DNA of 64,000 bases from Bordetella ansorpii (GTDB taxonomy: Bacteria; Pseudomonadota; Gammaproteobacteria; Burkholderiales; Burkholderiaceae_B), in NCBI RefSeq assembly GCF_900078705.1, contig NZ_FKIF01000002.1, positions 1-64,000 of the forward strand, in the 5' to 3' direction. The position numbers were made by a program, and so were the translations under genes. How positions within the stretch are numbered: position 1 is the stretch's first letter; the number at the start of each line of letters is the position of its first letter. The notes under the pieces were generated by a model. That model searched no databases, was not told where the DNA came from, and worked only from the letters and a program-made list of their open reading frames with translations. Shown here in pieces: positions 39,800 to 51,789 of this stretch.

Positions 39800-40546
39800 T
39801 CAAACGTTTGCGCTACGCAGGCGACGCCTTGCCGTTGCGAACTTGCCGTTCAACGTCCGCTCCGCGATGCCCATGGCTCCGCTGTGATGAGCCACCAATG
39901 CGCTCACCACGGCCTCCTGGGTTTTGAAACTGGAGTACGAGGTGCCCGATGGAGACTGGCCGAGCATCAGATCCAGCATCCCGCCGATTATGTTTAGATA
40001 GGTGGCCTCGGCTCGATCACTGATTGGGCATTGGGCGCAGGCGGGAATCATGGTGGACTGTTTGAGCAGAGCGTCGTATTTTTCCTGTAATTCGTTCAGT
40101 TGACGCTTGTACTGGTCCAAGGCGGATTTCAGGGCCAGCCGTTCGACAAGCATGGCTTGCCCGGTTTCTAGTGTGATGATGGGATGAGCTATACGCTCGC
40201 TGCGAGTAAAGAGGAACCCTGGTCGGTGCTCTGGATAGTGTTCACGCATCCATCGCTTAAGGTCCACGTGCCGCACGGTCAGGTTTGGGGAATCCCAAAG
40301 CGATTTGTCATTCGATGTAATGCCATCGCGCCCATATGCGAGTTCCCCGTTCTGAATTGCGTCATAGATTCGCTCCAAGAACAAACGCAGCTCATTCCAT
40401 CTCGGGCAGTCGATCGTCTTCGGTAAGTGTCGATACGAAGATATCGACGGCAGAATTTCATTCGTATATCTCAATAAACCGGCCCAGCGTATAGCTGCTT
40501 CGATGGGAAGATAGTAGACTTTTGAAATAGGCGGACTATCGTGCAT
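39800..40546 (-). CDS. Unknown 248-aa protein at the ICE end
   Basis: A 248-aa soluble protein (MHDSPPISKVYYLPIEAAIRWAGLLRYTNEILPSI). The middle has a helix-turn-helix-like DSPNLTVRHVDLKRWMREHYPEHRPGFLF, then a coiled coil (QYKRQLNELQEKYDALLKQ). The C-terminus ends FATARRRLRSANV and includes CAQCP, a possible metal-binding pair. I do not recognise the family. Base composition is lower in GC than the neighbouring ICE genes. It is the last clear ICE-side gene before the trp locus and may come from a separate acquisition. Confidence 0.65.
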   Translation of the reverse strand: MHDSPPISKVYYLPIEAAIRWAGLLRYTNEILPSISSYRHLPKTIDCPRWNELRLFLERIYDAIQNGELAYGRDGITSNDKSLWDSPNLTVRHVDLKRWMREHYPEHRPGFLFTRSERIAHPIITLETGQAMLVERLALKSALDQYKRQLNELQEKYDALLKQSTMIPACAQCPISDRAEATYLNIIGGMLDLMLGQSPSGTSYSSFKTQEAVVSALVAHHSGAMGIAERTLNGKFATARRRLRSANV

Positions 40547-41116
40547 GCATCCATCTCCTATCGCGTTCTCTAAATCATTCCCTGTAAGTCAGATTAATTT
40601 CCGACTTTCGGATTTTGATTTTTCGAGAGCCTTAAGAACTAGCTGGCGCCGTGCACACGTATTTAAAATGTCATCGTTTCGTCGAAAATATGAGCTAATT
40701 TATGTTCGATCGACGAGCGCCAATCCAGGTCATGGCGGAATGTTCAACCAGCTCGACATTTACTCTGCGCACCTACGTGAGAGTTATGGATAGACCAATA
40801 TTCAACAAGTCTGAATTTTCATAACCGCTTGGCTACATAGGTCTAAGAGAGTGAGCCATGCGCTTTGGGATGTGGATTCCAGAGTAAAAGCGCAGCTATT
40901 AGGTGGGATACGGAGAGTGACTGGGTCTAAAAAGAATGCTGTTAGATGAAATAAAAATAATGACAATCTGCCAAGGGCTTGAACCCCCAGCGTCCCGAGG
41001 TCAATGGCGTTGAACCATTGCAAGCTTTGGCTGCGCAACTCGAACAAGCTTCGGTATCGTGCTGTGGTGCAGGTAGAAATTTTTCTTGGCCTATCGCCCA
41101 GCTTCTGGACAGATGC
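40547..41116. other. AT-rich gene-free stretch at the ICE-chromosome junction
   Basis: About 570 bp of markedly lower GC than either side, with no supported gene; one plus-strand frame at 40545-40793 lacks a Shine-Dalgarno sequence and has random composition. The ICE end should lie in or near this stretch. No tRNA gene or tRNA 3' fragment is visible, so the attachment site cannot be placed. Confidence 0.5.
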
Positions 41117-41122
41117 TATAAT
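41117..41122 (+). promoter_or_regulatory. Probable -10 box of the trp leader transcript
   Basis: A perfect TATAAT lies 75 bases before the trpL start codon. No good -35 is present at the usual distance (TTGGCC is 25 bases upstream). A short hairpin CCTGAC-7 bases-GTCAGG follows at 41142-41160. Confidence 0.5.
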
Positions 41123-41196
41123 GGAGCGCGCTGTACATGCGCCTGACAAATTACGTCAGGCCAGTTGACGAAAAGAACGATAGGATCTTCTTTCAG

Positions 41197-41247
41197 ATGA
41201 ATTTTTCCGCGACGTCCAACCTCCGTTGGTGGTGGCGCTTCTCATAG
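41197..41247 (+). CDS. trpL: trp leader peptide with three consecutive Trp codons
   Basis: A 16-codon ORF, MNFSATSNLRWWWRFS, has TGG-TGG-TGG at codons 11-13 and stops at TAG 41245-41247. Three Trp codons in a row in a short ORF upstream of trp genes is the hallmark of a ribosome-mediated trp attenuator. Hairpin-forming sequence follows (CCTTGCCG-CCGAAC-CGGCAAGG, and a competing CGGCAAGGCGGC). I find no U-rich terminator before 41356, so the mechanism may not be classical termination. In many bacteria this leader precedes trpE; here the first trp gene is trpG, about 390 bases away. Confidence 0.78.
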   Translation: MNFSATSNLRWWWRFS

Positions 41248-41636
41248 AAGCGGCACGTCGCTGCGGCATCGCGCCGCACCTTGCCGCCGAACCGGCAAGG
41301 CTCAGTGTCATCGCGCTCCCGGCAAGGCGGCTCCCAATTTCAAGGAGACTGCTTTCATGCCCCAACTTTCTTATCTGTTGAACCTCTTCCTGCGCGTCCT
41401 CTCGACATCGCGGGACGCAGCGATCTGCGCGGTCACGCAGATCGCTGCACGGGCCGGTGCTGACCGGCACGCCCATGACGACTATCGTCATCTACACGCA
41501 TCACTCCACCCGACATCGTGGCACCACTGGATCATGGATACGCTGACTCCAAGGCAATCCAATGCCAATGTGTGTAATAGAGTGTGTAACGGAGCTTGTG
41601 TGTAATGAAAATTTCTTTTGAAATCAAGGAGTTATT
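41248..41636 (+). promoter_or_regulatory. Structured leader between trpL and trpG
   Basis: After the attenuator-like segment (41280-41335) three strong hairpins follow one another: GCAGCGATCTGCG with its complement (41417-41448), GCCGGT-GCTG-ACCGGC (41453-41468) and ATGACGA-CTA-TCGTCAT (41475-41491). GTGTGTAA occurs three times just before trpG (41570, 41582, 41598). A frame at 41357-41605 has a good Shine-Dalgarno sequence (AAGGAG) and includes a SWHHW segment, but its codons coincide with the hairpins. It could be a second leader ORF rather than a protein gene. Confidence 0.6.
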
Positions 41637-42209
<573 letters not shown>

Positions 42210-42220
42210 AAGGCTCCGTC

Positions 42221-43249
42221 ATGACCATCTCCCCCGCCGAAGCACTGACCCGCTGCATCGAACACCGCGAGATCTTCCACGACGAAATGCTGCACCTGAT
42301 GCGCATGCTGATGCGCGGCGAGATGTCGCCGCAGATCGCCAGCGCGCTGCTGATGGGCCTGCGCGTGAAGAAGGAAACCGTGGGCGAGATCACCGCCGCC
42401 GCGCAGGTGATGCGCGAGTTCGCCACGCCGGTCGTCACGCCCGATCCCGGCCAGTTGCTGGACATGTGCGGCACCGGCGGCGATGGCAGCCACACCTTCA
42501 ATATTTCGACCACGGCCATGTTCGTCGCCGCCGCGGCGGGCGTGAAGATCGCCAAGCACGGCAACCGCAGCGCCTCGTCGTCCTCGGGCAGCGCCGACGT
42601 GCTGGAGGCGCTGGGCGCCAACCTGCAACTGACGCCCGCGCAGGTCGCCGAGTGCATCGAGGAAACCAGCATCGGCTTCATGTTCGCCCCCGCGCATCAC
42701 GGCGCCATGAAGAACGTCGCCGCAGTGCGCAAAGAGCTGGGCGTGCGAACCATTTTCAATATCCTCGGTCCACTGACCAACCCCGCCGGCGCGGGCAACC
42801 AGTTGATGGGCGTGTTCCACCCCGACCTGGTCGGCATCCAGGTGCGCGTGCTCGAACGCCTGGGCTCGAAGCACGTGCTGGTCGTGCATGGCCGCGACGG
42901 CATGGACGAGGCCTCGCTGGGCGCGGCCACCATGGTGGGCGAACTGAAGGACGGGGTGGTCAGCGAATATGAAATCCACCCCGAGGACTACGGACTATCC
43001 ATGATGTCCAACCGCAGCATCAAGGTGTCCAATCGCGAAGAGTCCCGCGAATTGGTCATCGAGGCGCTGGATAATGTCGAGGGCGCCGCCCGCGACATCG
43101 TCGCGCTGAATGCCGGACTGGCCATCTACGCGGGCGACAAGGCCGACTCGATCCCGCAAGCGCTCGCGCTGGCCTTCGAACTGATTGCTAACGGCGCAGC
43201 CCGGGCCAAGCTCGAGGAATTCTGCGCACATACCCGGAAATACCAATGA
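42221..43249 (+). CDS. trpD: Anthranilate phosphoribosyltransferase
   Basis: A 342-aa enzyme of the TrpD type: the PRPP-binding [15 protein letters not shown] (about 80-94), [21 protein letters not shown] (about 106-126), and [19 protein letters not shown] (about 175-193). It joins anthranilate to PRPP. The ATG at 42221 has an AGGCTCC spacer after trpG. The end overlaps trpC by 4 bases (ATGA), so the two are translated together. Confidence 0.97.
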   Translation: MTISPAEALTRCIEHREIFHDEMLHLMRMLMRGEMSPQIASALLMGLRVKKETVGEITAAAQVMREFATPVVTPDPGQLLDMCGTGGDGSHTFNISTTAMFVAAAAGVKIAKHGNRSASSSSGSADVLEALGANLQLTPAQVAECIEETSIGFMFAPAHHGAMKNVAAVRKELGVRTIFNILGPLTNPAGAGNQLMGVFHPDLVGIQVRVLERLGSKHVLVVHGRDGMDEASLGAATMVGELKDGVVSEYEIHPEDYGLSMMSNRSIKVSNREESRELVIEALDNVEGAARDIVALNAGLAIYAGDKADSIPQALALAFELIANGAARAKLEEFCAHTRKYQ

Positions 43250-44034
43250 ACGACATTCTCGCGAAGATCCTGGCCGTCAAGGCGGAGGAAGTCGCAGCGG
43301 CGCGCCAGATGCGCAGCGAGGCCGAACTGCTGCGCGAAGCGCAGGCGCGCCAGGATGTGCGCGGCTTCGCCCAGGCCATCGAGGACAAGATCGCCCAGGG
43401 CAAGGCCGGCGTCATCGCCGAAATCAAGAGGGCTTCGCCATCCAAGGGCGTGCTGCGCGAGCAGTTCGATCCCTCCGAGATCGCTGCCTCGTACGCCACG
43501 CACGGCGCGGCCTGCCTGTCGGTGCTGACCGATGTGCAGTTCTTCCAGGGCTCGCACGACAACCTGCGCCGCGCCCGCGCGGCCTGCGCGCTGCCCGTGC
43601 TGCGCAAGGACTTCGTCATCGACAGCTACCAGATCGTGTCGGCCCGCGCGATGGGCGCGGACGCGGTGCTGCTGATCGTCGCGGCGCTGTCGCCCTCGCA
43701 ACTGCGCGACATGGAAGCCGTGGCCATGGACCTGGGCATGGACGTGCTGGTCGAAGTGCATGACGCGCAGGAACTGGACGTGGCCCTGAGCCTGAAAACC
43801 CCCCTGCTGGGTATCAACAACCGCAACCTGCGCACCTTCGAGACCTCGCTGCAGAACACCCTCGATCTGTTGCCGTCCATTCCCGCCGGCCGCCGCGTCG
43901 TCACGGAAAGCGGCATCCTGAAGCCAGAGGACGTGCAATTGATGCGCAGCCACAAGGTCGATGCGTTCCTGGTGGGCGAGGCGTTCATGCGCGCCCCCGA
44001 GCCGGGCGCGGAACTGGCCCGGTTGATGAACTGA
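43246..44034 (+). CDS. trpC: Indole-3-glycerol phosphate synthase
   Basis: A 262-aa TIM barrel. Family motifs are [21 protein letters not shown] (about 52-72), [28 protein letters not shown] (about 115-142), [12 protein letters not shown], and [11 protein letters not shown]. It closes the indole ring from the TrpD product after isomerisation. It is the last gene of the trpGDC run, with no isomerase domain fused to it. Confidence 0.97.
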   Translation: MNDILAKILAVKAEEVAAARQMRSEAELLREAQARQDVRGFAQAIEDKIAQGKAGVIAEIKRASPSKGVLREQFDPSEIAASYATHGAACLSVLTDVQFFQGSHDNLRRARAACALPVLRKDFVIDSYQIVSARAMGADAVLLIVAALSPSQLRDMEAVAMDLGMDVLVEVHDAQELDVALSLKTPLLGINNRNLRTFETSLQNTLDLLPSIPAGRRVVTESGILKPEDVQLMRSHKVDAFLVGEAFMRAPEPGAELARLMN

Positions 44035-44199
44035 CGTTCCGCTGATACCGGTTCAGGCATGCGCCGCCGCCTGCCCATAGCCTGAATCGAATAGGGCCTG
44101 GCACGCTTCTGTGAGACACTGCCCGCTTGGCTAACGCGCCCCTCTTCCCGGGCCGTTTCAGCCGGCCGCTGGCTCCAGTGGTTCACAGGAGCGTGCCGC

Positions 44200-44655
44200 A
44201 TGACCCTGGCCATCGACGAAATCCTGCGCCGATTGCCGCATCGCTATCCGATGCTGCTCATCGACAAGGTGACCGAGATCGTTCCCCGGGAACGCATCGT
44301 CGCGATCAAGAATCTTTCCCGCAACGAACCCTTCTTCGACGCATCCACCGGCAGGTCGGCCATGCCAGGCATGCTGATCGTCGAGGCGATTGCGCAGGCC
44401 GCGGCCCTGTTCTCGTTCTCGCAAGAAGAACAGGACATCAGGCCGGAACACGACACCGTGGTGTACTACTTCCTGGGAATCGACGATGCGCAATTCTCCG
44501 GCCAGGCCTTCCCCGGCGATCAGTTGCGCCTGGAGGTCAACGCGCTGCGCCTGAGCCGCTCTTTGTGCAAGTACCAGGGGCGTGCGCTGGTGGGCGATGC
44601 CCTGGTCGCCCAGGCCCGCATATTGTGCGCCATGCGGTCCGCCCCCCTGCAATAA
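44200..44655 (+). CDS. FabZ-like hotdog-fold 3-hydroxyacyl-ACP dehydratase
   Basis: A 151-aa protein with the FabZ signature LPHRYPMLLIDKVTEI (catalytic His at about 14) and SAMPGMLIVEAIAQAAALF with the catalytic Glu. It therefore should dehydrate 3-hydroxyacyl-ACP substrates. It stands alone rather than in the lpxD-fabZ-lpxA cluster, so it is probably a second paralog for a specialised lipid or polyketide. Substrate unknown. Confidence 0.82.
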   Translation: MTLAIDEILRRLPHRYPMLLIDKVTEIVPRERIVAIKNLSRNEPFFDASTGRSAMPGMLIVEAIAQAAALFSFSQEEQDIRPEHDTVVYYFLGIDDAQFSGQAFPGDQLRLEVNALRLSRSLCKYQGRALVGDALVAQARILCAMRSAPLQ

Positions 44656-44862
44656 CCCCTCGGGACGCCATGCGGGCGCGCCCACGCGGCATTCTTGTGA
44701 CACGAATTCGATTGACGTGCCGCCCGATGCCCACCATAGTGTCCGGGAGATCCTCAAGCGTTGCGATATTCGACCGGTTCTGCGCCATGCGGCGCGCATT
44801 GTTCGTTTTCCCTTCCTTGATTGTCTTTTCGACAACAACATCTTTTGAGAAGGAATAACGAC

Positions 44863-45066
44863 ATGGAAACCGGTATCGTGAAGTGGTTCAACGCGGAAAA
44901 GGGCTTCGGTTTCATCATGCCCGAGAACGGCGGAAAAGACCTGTTCGCGCATTTCTCCGAAATCCAGGGCGACGGCTTCAAGTCGCTGGAAGAGAACCAG
45001 CGCGTCAGCTATGTCGCCGGCGAAGGCCCCAAGGGGCCGCAGGCCACGAAAATCCGCGTGCTGTAA
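44863..45066 (+). CDS. csp: Cold-shock protein, CspA family
   Basis: A 67-aa OB-fold protein with RNP1 KGFGFIMP and RNP2 LFAHFSEI, starting [14 protein letters not shown]. It binds single-stranded RNA and melts secondary structure at low temperature. The Shine-Dalgarno sequence AAGGAA precedes the ATG. A 200-base leader with a TTGTC-TTTTC-GACAA hairpin lies upstream, in line with post-transcriptional control common for this family. Confidence 0.95.
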   Translation: METGIVKWFNAEKGFGFIMPENGGKDLFAHFSEIQGDGFKSLEENQRVSYVAGEGPKGPQATKIRVL

Positions 45067-45529
45067 GCGGATTGGCGCGCGTGCGGGGCAATGCGCGGCA
45101 CGCGGTCCATCCGCCTGCGTGCAGCGCCCCTGCCGTAGCGCCTCGAAGACATCGGGCGGCCCCCTGTGGCCGCCTTTCAACATCAGTTCCACGCCATCCA
45201 GGGCGGGATCGCCGGCGTGCATCGTGCACACCGCCACGCCGGGCTCAGCGTGTACGGCAACGTCAAGGCACGGTGCATTCCAGGCCTGCGAACGTGAATC
45301 CCTCGTCCCGCGCGCGCTGCCGCCCAGCCCGTTCACATGCAGCTGGCCCCCCCGCCAGGCGCCACGGCACCTGGTAGGCCGGAAACGCCATGCCCAGCAG
45401 CGGACGGCGCGGCATCGCGGCCAGGCCGTTGCGTGCGAGGTATTCCCGGGTTCCCCTGCATCTGCGGCATCCTGACCCGCCTTGACCGCCTGACGAAACC
45501 TGGCATCGTGATCTGACCCATATCCAGCC
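45067..45529. other. Gene-free stretch between csp and the sigma-54 activator
   Basis: 463 bp in which no frame has a convincing start or family pattern on either strand. Nothing repeated or palindromic stands out. Confidence 0.5.
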
Positions 45530-47503
45530 TCATCGCCGGGGGCCTTCCGCCTGCCCTCGCCGATACAACGTACTGCGATGCACGCCCAGCTTGCGTGCCG
45601 CCTTGCTGACATTGCCACCGCACGCCGCCAAGGCGTCGCGGATGGCAGCATCGGTCAAGGCATCCAAGGTATCGGCCGCGTGCGCGGATGCGCCCGGAGC
45701 ATGCGTTTTATCAGACGCAATCTCATGCGGCAGCATGTCCGCACGCACCTCGCCGGCCGGCCCCGCCAGCACGCGCAGGGTTCGCAAGGTGCTGGCCAAC
45801 TGCCGGAAGTTGCCCGGCCATTCATAGCGCGCCAAAAGGCCCAGCACGTCCGCCGGCAGCGACGGCGTGCCGCCCGCCGATTGCCACAACGCCCGCACCA
45901 CCGCGGCACGGTCCGCGCGCTCGCGCAGCGCAGGCATCCTGACGGTGTACTCGGCAATCCGGAAGTACAGATCGGCCCGCACGGCCTGCGGGTCGCCCGG
46001 ATCCAGCGGCCGGTGCGTGGCGCACACCAGCGCGAAATCCACCGGCACGGCGCGGCCGCCGCCCAGGGGCGTCACCTCGCGCTGCTGCAGCACCCGCAAC
46101 AGGCGGGCCTGCAAGGCCAGCGGCATGTCGCCGATCTCGTCCAGGAACAGCACGCCGCCCTCGGCCTGCCGCAGCAGGCCCTTGCTGCCCTGCCGACGCG
46201 CGCCGGTGAACGCGCCCTCGTCATACCCGAACAGCTCGGATTCGATCAGGCTTTCCGGCAAGGCCGCGCAGTTCACGGCCACGAAGGGGCCTGCCGCGCG
46301 CACGCTGTGCGCATGCAGGCGGCGCGCGAAGACCTCCTTGCCGCAGCCGGTCTCGCCTTGCAGCAGCACGGACACGCCCGCATCCAGCAGGCGCACGGCG
46401 CGGCTGAGTTCAGCCGATGCGGCGGCGTCGAACCAGGGCGCGGGATCATGCGGCACGTGGGCCGCTGAAGCGGGCGCATCAGCGCCCCGGCGGGTCCGCA
46501 AGGAGGACACGGACGGTGGCGGCTCGGCGGGCCTCGGTACGCCGCCAGGCATCGCAGGCGTCCCGGCAGCACGGCCACGCAACGGCGCCGAGCGCGCCTG
46601 CCCGCCTTCGCCCGGCCAACGCAGCCGAGCATGCAAGGCGGTATCGCCATGCAGGCGATGCACCCAGCCACGCGCGGCCACCTGCGCGGGCGTATCGGCG
46701 AACAGCTCGCCGTACCGGAACACGCCCAGCGCGCCGCCATCCAGCCCCAGCAGGTGCAGGGCATGGCGGTTGGCCCCCACCAGCACCTCGCCGTCGAACG
46801 CCAGGATGCCTTCGCACACGGTTCCCAGCACCTCGCGCTCGGCATGCACGCGCAGCACCAGGCAATCGCCGTAGCCTTCGTCGTACATGCGGTGCTCGAT
46901 CTGGTCCACGGCCATGCGCACCAGCCCCAGGGCATGGCCATGCGCGCCGGTGGCGCGGCCCGACAGATCCAGCAGGCCCATCGTCTGGCCGCGCGGATCG
47001 GTGATGGGCACGGCGGCGCAGGTCAGGATGCGATTGGGTTCGAAGAAGTGTTCGGCGCCATGCACGGCGATGGGCCGCCGCTCGACCAGCGAGGTGCCGA
47101 TGGCGTTGGTGCCCGCGGCGGACTCGCTCCACGCGGCGCCCGGCAGCAGCGACACCTGCGATGCACGGTCCACGAAATCCGCGCTGCCCCCGGTGTCCAG
47201 CACCAGGCCGTCGGCGTCGGTCAGCACGATCAGGCCACCGCTGTGGCTGGCCTCATGGCGCAACTGGTCCAGCGCGGGGCGGCACAGGCGGCGCAGGGTC
47301 TCGTGGCGCTGCAGCGCCTCGCGCAGCTCGGACTGGGTCAGCGGCTGCGGCGGGCGCAAACCCTGCATGCGATGGCCCAGGTCGGCGCAGCGCCGCCAGG
47401 AACGCAGGATGGGCTCCGCCACCAGATGGTCGGGCACGGCGCCCTGTTCATTGAACAGACGCCGCGCGTTGGCCAGCGCCTGCTGGCGGGATAGCGTGGG
47501 CAT
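45530..47503 (-). CDS. acoR: Sigma-54-dependent activator (AcoR type)
   Basis: A 657-aa protein. An N-terminal GAF-like sensor covers about 60-220 ([43 protein letters not shown], the pattern of AcoR/acetoin regulators). The AAA+ domain covers about 330-560: Walker [16 protein letters not shown], sigma-54 contact loop GAFTGA, Walker [11 protein letters not shown] Fis-type helix-turn-helix ends it ([26 protein letters not shown]). It is divergent from an aldehyde dehydrogenase gene that has a sigma-54 promoter, so it most likely activates that gene in response to an aldehyde or alcohol. Specificity is not shown. Confidence 0.9.
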   Translation of the reverse strand: MPTLSRQQALANARRLFNEQGAVPDHLVAEPILRSWRRCADLGHRMQGLRPPQPLTQSELREALQRHETLRRLCRPALDQLRHEASHSGGLIVLTDADGLVLDTGGSADFVDRASQVSLLPGAAWSESAAGTNAIGTSLVERRPIAVHGAEHFFEPNRILTCAAVPITDPRGQTMGLLDLSGRATGAHGHALGLVRMAVDQIEHRMYDEGYGDCLVLRVHAEREVLGTVCEGILAFDGEVLVGANRHALHLLGLDGGALGVFRYGELFADTPAQVAARGWVHRLHGDTALHARLRWPGEGGQARSAPLRGRAAGTPAMPGGVPRPAEPPPSVSSLRTRRGADAPASAAHVPHDPAPWFDAAASAELSRAVRLLDAGVSVLLQGETGCGKEVFARRLHAHSVRAAGPFVAVNCAALPESLIESELFGYDEGAFTGARRQGSKGLLRQAEGGVLFLDEIGDMPLALQARLLRVLQQREVTPLGGGRAVPVDFALVCATHRPLDPGDPQAVRADLYFRIAEYTVRMPALRERADRAAVVRALWQSAGGTPSLPADVLGLLARYEWPGNFRQLASTLRTLRVLAGPAGEVRADMLPHEIASDKTHAPGASAHAADTLDALTDAAIRDALAACGGNVSKAARKLGVHRSTLYRRGQAEGPRR

Positions 47504-47524
47504 GGTGGTCTCCGGTAGGCGTTC

Positions 47525-47624
47525 TGCGACACCTGTTCCAGCGCAACTGTCGCAAAACGCGACACGAACCGGCGAGCATCGCTGCAACATCCAGGCGCCG
47601 CCGGCGGACACGCCTACTGTCGCA
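47525..47624. promoter_or_regulatory. Enhancer-like TGTCGC sites for the activator
   Basis: A perfect dyad TGTCGC-AAAAC-GCGACA lies at 47548-47564. Single half-sites TGCGACA (47525-47531) and TGTCGCA (47618-47624) flank it. They lie 49-150 bp upstream of the -24/-12 promoter, the expected place for an enhancer-binding protein. Confidence 0.72.
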
Positions 47625-47672
47625 TGCGGGCCGCCGGCTTGTCCATGCGTAAAACCGGCGCATCCGTCCCCT

Positions 47673-47687
47673 TGGCACGCTTATTGC
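47673..47687 (+). promoter_or_regulatory. Sigma-54 promoter of the aldehyde dehydrogenase gene
   Basis: TGGCAC-GCTTA-TTGC matches the -24/-12 consensus exactly (GG and GC 10 bases apart), 44 bases before the start codon at 47732. Confidence 0.85.
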
Positions 47688-47731
47688 ATCGCTACGGACG
47701 GGTATCCCAAACATCACATAAAGGAGACGAC

Positions 47732-49261
<1,530 letters not shown>

Positions 49262-49441
49262 GGCAGGCCCTGGGGCGGGATCGCTTGCGGCCGGGCCTGC
49301 GCCTGGCCGCATGGCGGTTACGCCGGTATCGTAGTCAGCACCCACCCGAGCAGCGGCCGCTGCGCCGGCGGGTCCTTCGATCGCGCGGGCGCTTTGGCAG
49401 GGCATTTCCGGCGGCCACGCGCGGCGCTTGCAGGAGACACC

Positions 49442-49771
49442 ATGGCCAAGGTTTCAGCCACCCCATCGGCCTTGCGGCTGATCGGCGAATTGACGGCGCA
49501 GTACGGCCCCATCATGTTCCACCAGTCCGGCGGATGCTGCGACGGCTCGTCGCCCATGTGCTATCCGCAGGGCGAGTTCCTGCTGGGCGACAACGACGTG
49601 CTGCTGGGGGAAATCGGCGGCGCGCCGTTCTACATCGGCGGGGCGCAGTACGAGGCGTGGAAGCACACCGATCTGATCATCGACGTGGTGCCGGGGCGCG
49701 GCGGCATGTTCTCGCTGGACAACGGGCGTGAAGAACGCTTCCTGACGCGCTCGACGATCTGCGCGGTGTGA
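49442..49771 (+). CDS. DUF779 family protein
   Basis: A 109-aa protein with the invariant FHQSGGCCDGSSPMCYPQGEF (adjacent cysteines) and DVVPGRGGMFSLDNGREERFLTR. DUF779 genes often follow sigma-54-controlled aldehyde dehydrogenase genes; a role as maturation or thiol partner of the enzyme is suspected but not proven. The Cys cluster is consistent with a metal or redox function. It has its own Shine-Dalgarno sequence (AGGAGAC). Confidence 0.88.
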   Translation: MAKVSATPSALRLIGELTAQYGPIMFHQSGGCCDGSSPMCYPQGEFLLGDNDVLLGEIGGAPFYIGGAQYEAWKHTDLIIDVVPGRGGMFSLDNGREERFLTRSTICAV

Positions 49772-49792
49772 CGGCGGGACGGCCCTCGGCGC

Positions 49793-50557
49793 CTACCGTC
49801 CGCCCGCCACATCGATGAACGACCCCGTGGTGAAGCTGGACTGGTCGGAGCACAGCCACAACACGGCGTCGGCAACCTCTTGCGCCGTGCCGCCCCGCTG
49901 CATCGGCACGCTGCCTTTCAGGCGGTCGACGCGGCCGGGCTCGCCGCCGCTGGCGTGCATCTCGGTATGGATCAGGCCGGGCCGCACGCCGTTGACGCGG
50001 ATGCCGTCGGCGGCCACTTCCTTCGCCAGGCCGATGGTCAAGGTATCCACCGCGCCCTTGGACGCCGCATAGTCGACGTATTCGTTGGGAGAACCCAGGC
50101 GCGCCGCCATGGACGACACGTTGACGATGGCCCCGCCACGCCCGCCGTGGCGCGGCGCCATGCGACGCACGGCCTCGCGGCAACACACGAAAACCCCGAC
50201 CACGTTGGTGGCCAGGATGCGCGAAATGCGTTCGGCGCCGAGATGCTCGACGGTGGTCTGCACGTCGAGAATGCCTGCATTGTTCACCAGTGCGTCCACC
50301 CTGCCCAGCTCACGGTCCACCGTCTCGAACAGGGCGACCACCTCGTCCTCGACCGCCATGTCGGCGCGTACGGCCAGCGCCGTGCCGCCAGCATCGAGGA
50401 TGGCCTGGACGACGGCCTCGGCCGCATCGGCGCGGCGCTGGTAATTGACGCAGACCGCATAGCCGCGCCGCGCGGCCGACAGCGCGACGGCAGCGCCGAT
50501 ACCGCGGCTGGCGCCGGTGACGATCATGACCTTGCGCGAAACATCTTCAGGCTGCAT
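49793..50557 (-). CDS. Short-chain dehydrogenase/reductase
   Basis: A 254-aa classical SDR: the cofactor loop TGASRGIGAAVALSAARRG (about 14-32), NNAGI, a catalytic Ser in NVSSMAARLG, and YVDYAASKGAVDTL (Tyr-x3-Lys). An Arg after the first strand's end (YQRRADAAE) suggests NADPH preference. The substrate is unknown. It lies 66 bases downstream of selD and points the same way; it may be read through from the selenium unit but is not related to it by function. Confidence 0.9.
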   Translation of the reverse strand: MQPEDVSRKVMIVTGASRGIGAAVALSAARRGYAVCVNYQRRADAAEAVVQAILDAGGTALAVRADMAVEDEVVALFETVDRELGRVDALVNNAGILDVQTTVEHLGAERISRILATNVVGVFVCCREAVRRMAPRHGGRGGAIVNVSSMAARLGSPNEYVDYAASKGAVDTLTIGLAKEVAADGIRVNGVRPGLIHTEMHASGGEPGRVDRLKGSVPMQRGGTAQEVADAVLWLCSDQSSFTTGSFIDVAGGR

Positions 50558-50623
50558 GGGATCTCCTGAATCGAAGCGTGGCGGCAGGACAGCGCGCCGG
50601 GAAGAACCGAGGGCCTGTCGACC

Positions 50624-51685
50624 CTAATCCACCTGCACCTGCGCCGGGCCATCGGCCATCTCGCCGATGACGGCCGCGTGGCCAAAGCCATGCTCGCGGA
50701 ACAGGGCCAGCACCTGATCGGCATCGTGCGGCGCGCAAGCCACCAGCAGGCCGCCCGACGTCTGCGGATCGGTCAGCAGCGCGCGCGCGGCGTCGTCCAC
50801 GTTGGCGCCCAGGCGGATGGAGTCGCCATACGAGGCCCAGTTGCGGCCCGAGGCGCCGGTGACGACACCCTGCCTGGCGAAGGCCTGCACCTGGTCCAGC
50901 CAGGGCAGGTCCGCCAGGCGCAACCGCGCCGTCAATCCGGCGCCACGCGCCATTTCCAAGGTATGGCCCAGCAGGCCGAAGCCCGTGACGTCGGTGATGG
51001 CGTGCACGCCCGGCAGCGCGGACAGCGCCGTGCCTGGACGGTTGAGCAGCGTGGTGGCGGCGATCATGGCGGCATAGCCGTCCTGGTCCAGCAGGTTCTT
51101 CTTCAGGGCGGCGGACAGCACGCCCACGCCCAGCGGCTTGCCCAGGATGAGCACGTCGCCCGCGCGCGCGTCGGCATTGCGCTTGATGCGCGAGGGATGC
51201 ACCAGCCCCATGGCGGCCAGGCCGTAGATGGGTTCGACCGAATCGATGGAATGTCCGCCCGCCACCGGAATGCCGGCATCGGCGCAGACGGACTCGCCGC
51301 CGCGCAGGATCTCGGCGATGGTCTCGTGCGGCAGCACGTTGATGGGCATGCCGACGATGGCCAGCGCCATGATGGGCGTGCCGCCCATGGCGTACACGTC
51401 GGACAGCGCGTTGGTGGCGGCGATGCGGCCGAAGTCGAACGGATCGTCGACGATGGGCATGAAGAAATCGGTGGTGGCGATGAGCGCCTGCTCGTCGTTC
51501 AGGCGGTAGACCGCCGCATCGTCGGCCGTTTCGGTGCCCACCAGCAGGTCGGCGCAGGCCTTGAACGGCGCGTGGCGCGCCAGCAGCGTGGACAGCACGC
51601 CCGGCGCGATCTTGCAGCCGCAGCCGCCGCCATGCGAGAGGGAAGTCAGTCGGGGAGGTTGCGCGCCAGTCGCGTCTTGGGCCAT
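50624..51685 (-). CDS. selD: Selenophosphate synthetase
   Basis: A 353-aa enzyme: the N-terminal [10 protein letters not shown] has Cys22 and Lys25, the catalytic pair (Cys form, not Sec), followed by [23 protein letters not shown] and [20 protein letters not shown] of the PurM-like fold. It makes selenophosphate from selenide and ATP for SelA. The ATG at 51685 sits 105 bases after the PIN toxin gene. The toxin-antitoxin pair therefore separates selD from the rest of the selenium genes. Confidence 0.96.
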   Translation of the reverse strand: MAQDATGAQPPRLTSLSHGGGCGCKIAPGVLSTLLARHAPFKACADLLVGTETADDAAVYRLNDEQALIATTDFFMPIVDDPFDFGRIAATNALSDVYAMGGTPIMALAIVGMPINVLPHETIAEILRGGESVCADAGIPVAGGHSIDSVEPIYGLAAMGLVHPSRIKRNADARAGDVLILGKPLGVGVLSAALKKNLLDQDGYAAMIAATTLLNRPGTALSALPGVHAITDVTGFGLLGHTLEMARGAGLTARLRLADLPWLDQVQAFARQGVVTGASGRNWASYGDSIRLGANVDDAARALLTDPQTSGGLLVACAPHDADQVLALFREHGFGHAAVIGEMADGPAQVQVD

Positions 51686-51789
51686 GGAATCACCTGTTCG
51701 GGAATGCGGCGGCAAGACGGACGACGCCGGGCCGCGATGTCGGGCAAGCATAGCACCGGCGATTGCCGGGCTTATGGACTTGGGCGGAC

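Noticed and set aside
40545-40793. Possible plus-strand gene of 82 codons at the ICE end
   Set aside because: No Shine-Dalgarno sequence, AT-rich random composition, and it starts at the divergent start of a better supported gene.
41156-41491. Minus-strand frame opposite the trp leader
   Set aside because: It is antisense to trpL and the hairpins, with no start signals.
41357-41605. 82-codon plus-strand frame before trpG as a normal protein gene
   Set aside because: It has a good Shine-Dalgarno sequence, but three perfect hairpins fall inside it and the peptide has no protein-like pattern. Kept only as a possible leader ORF.
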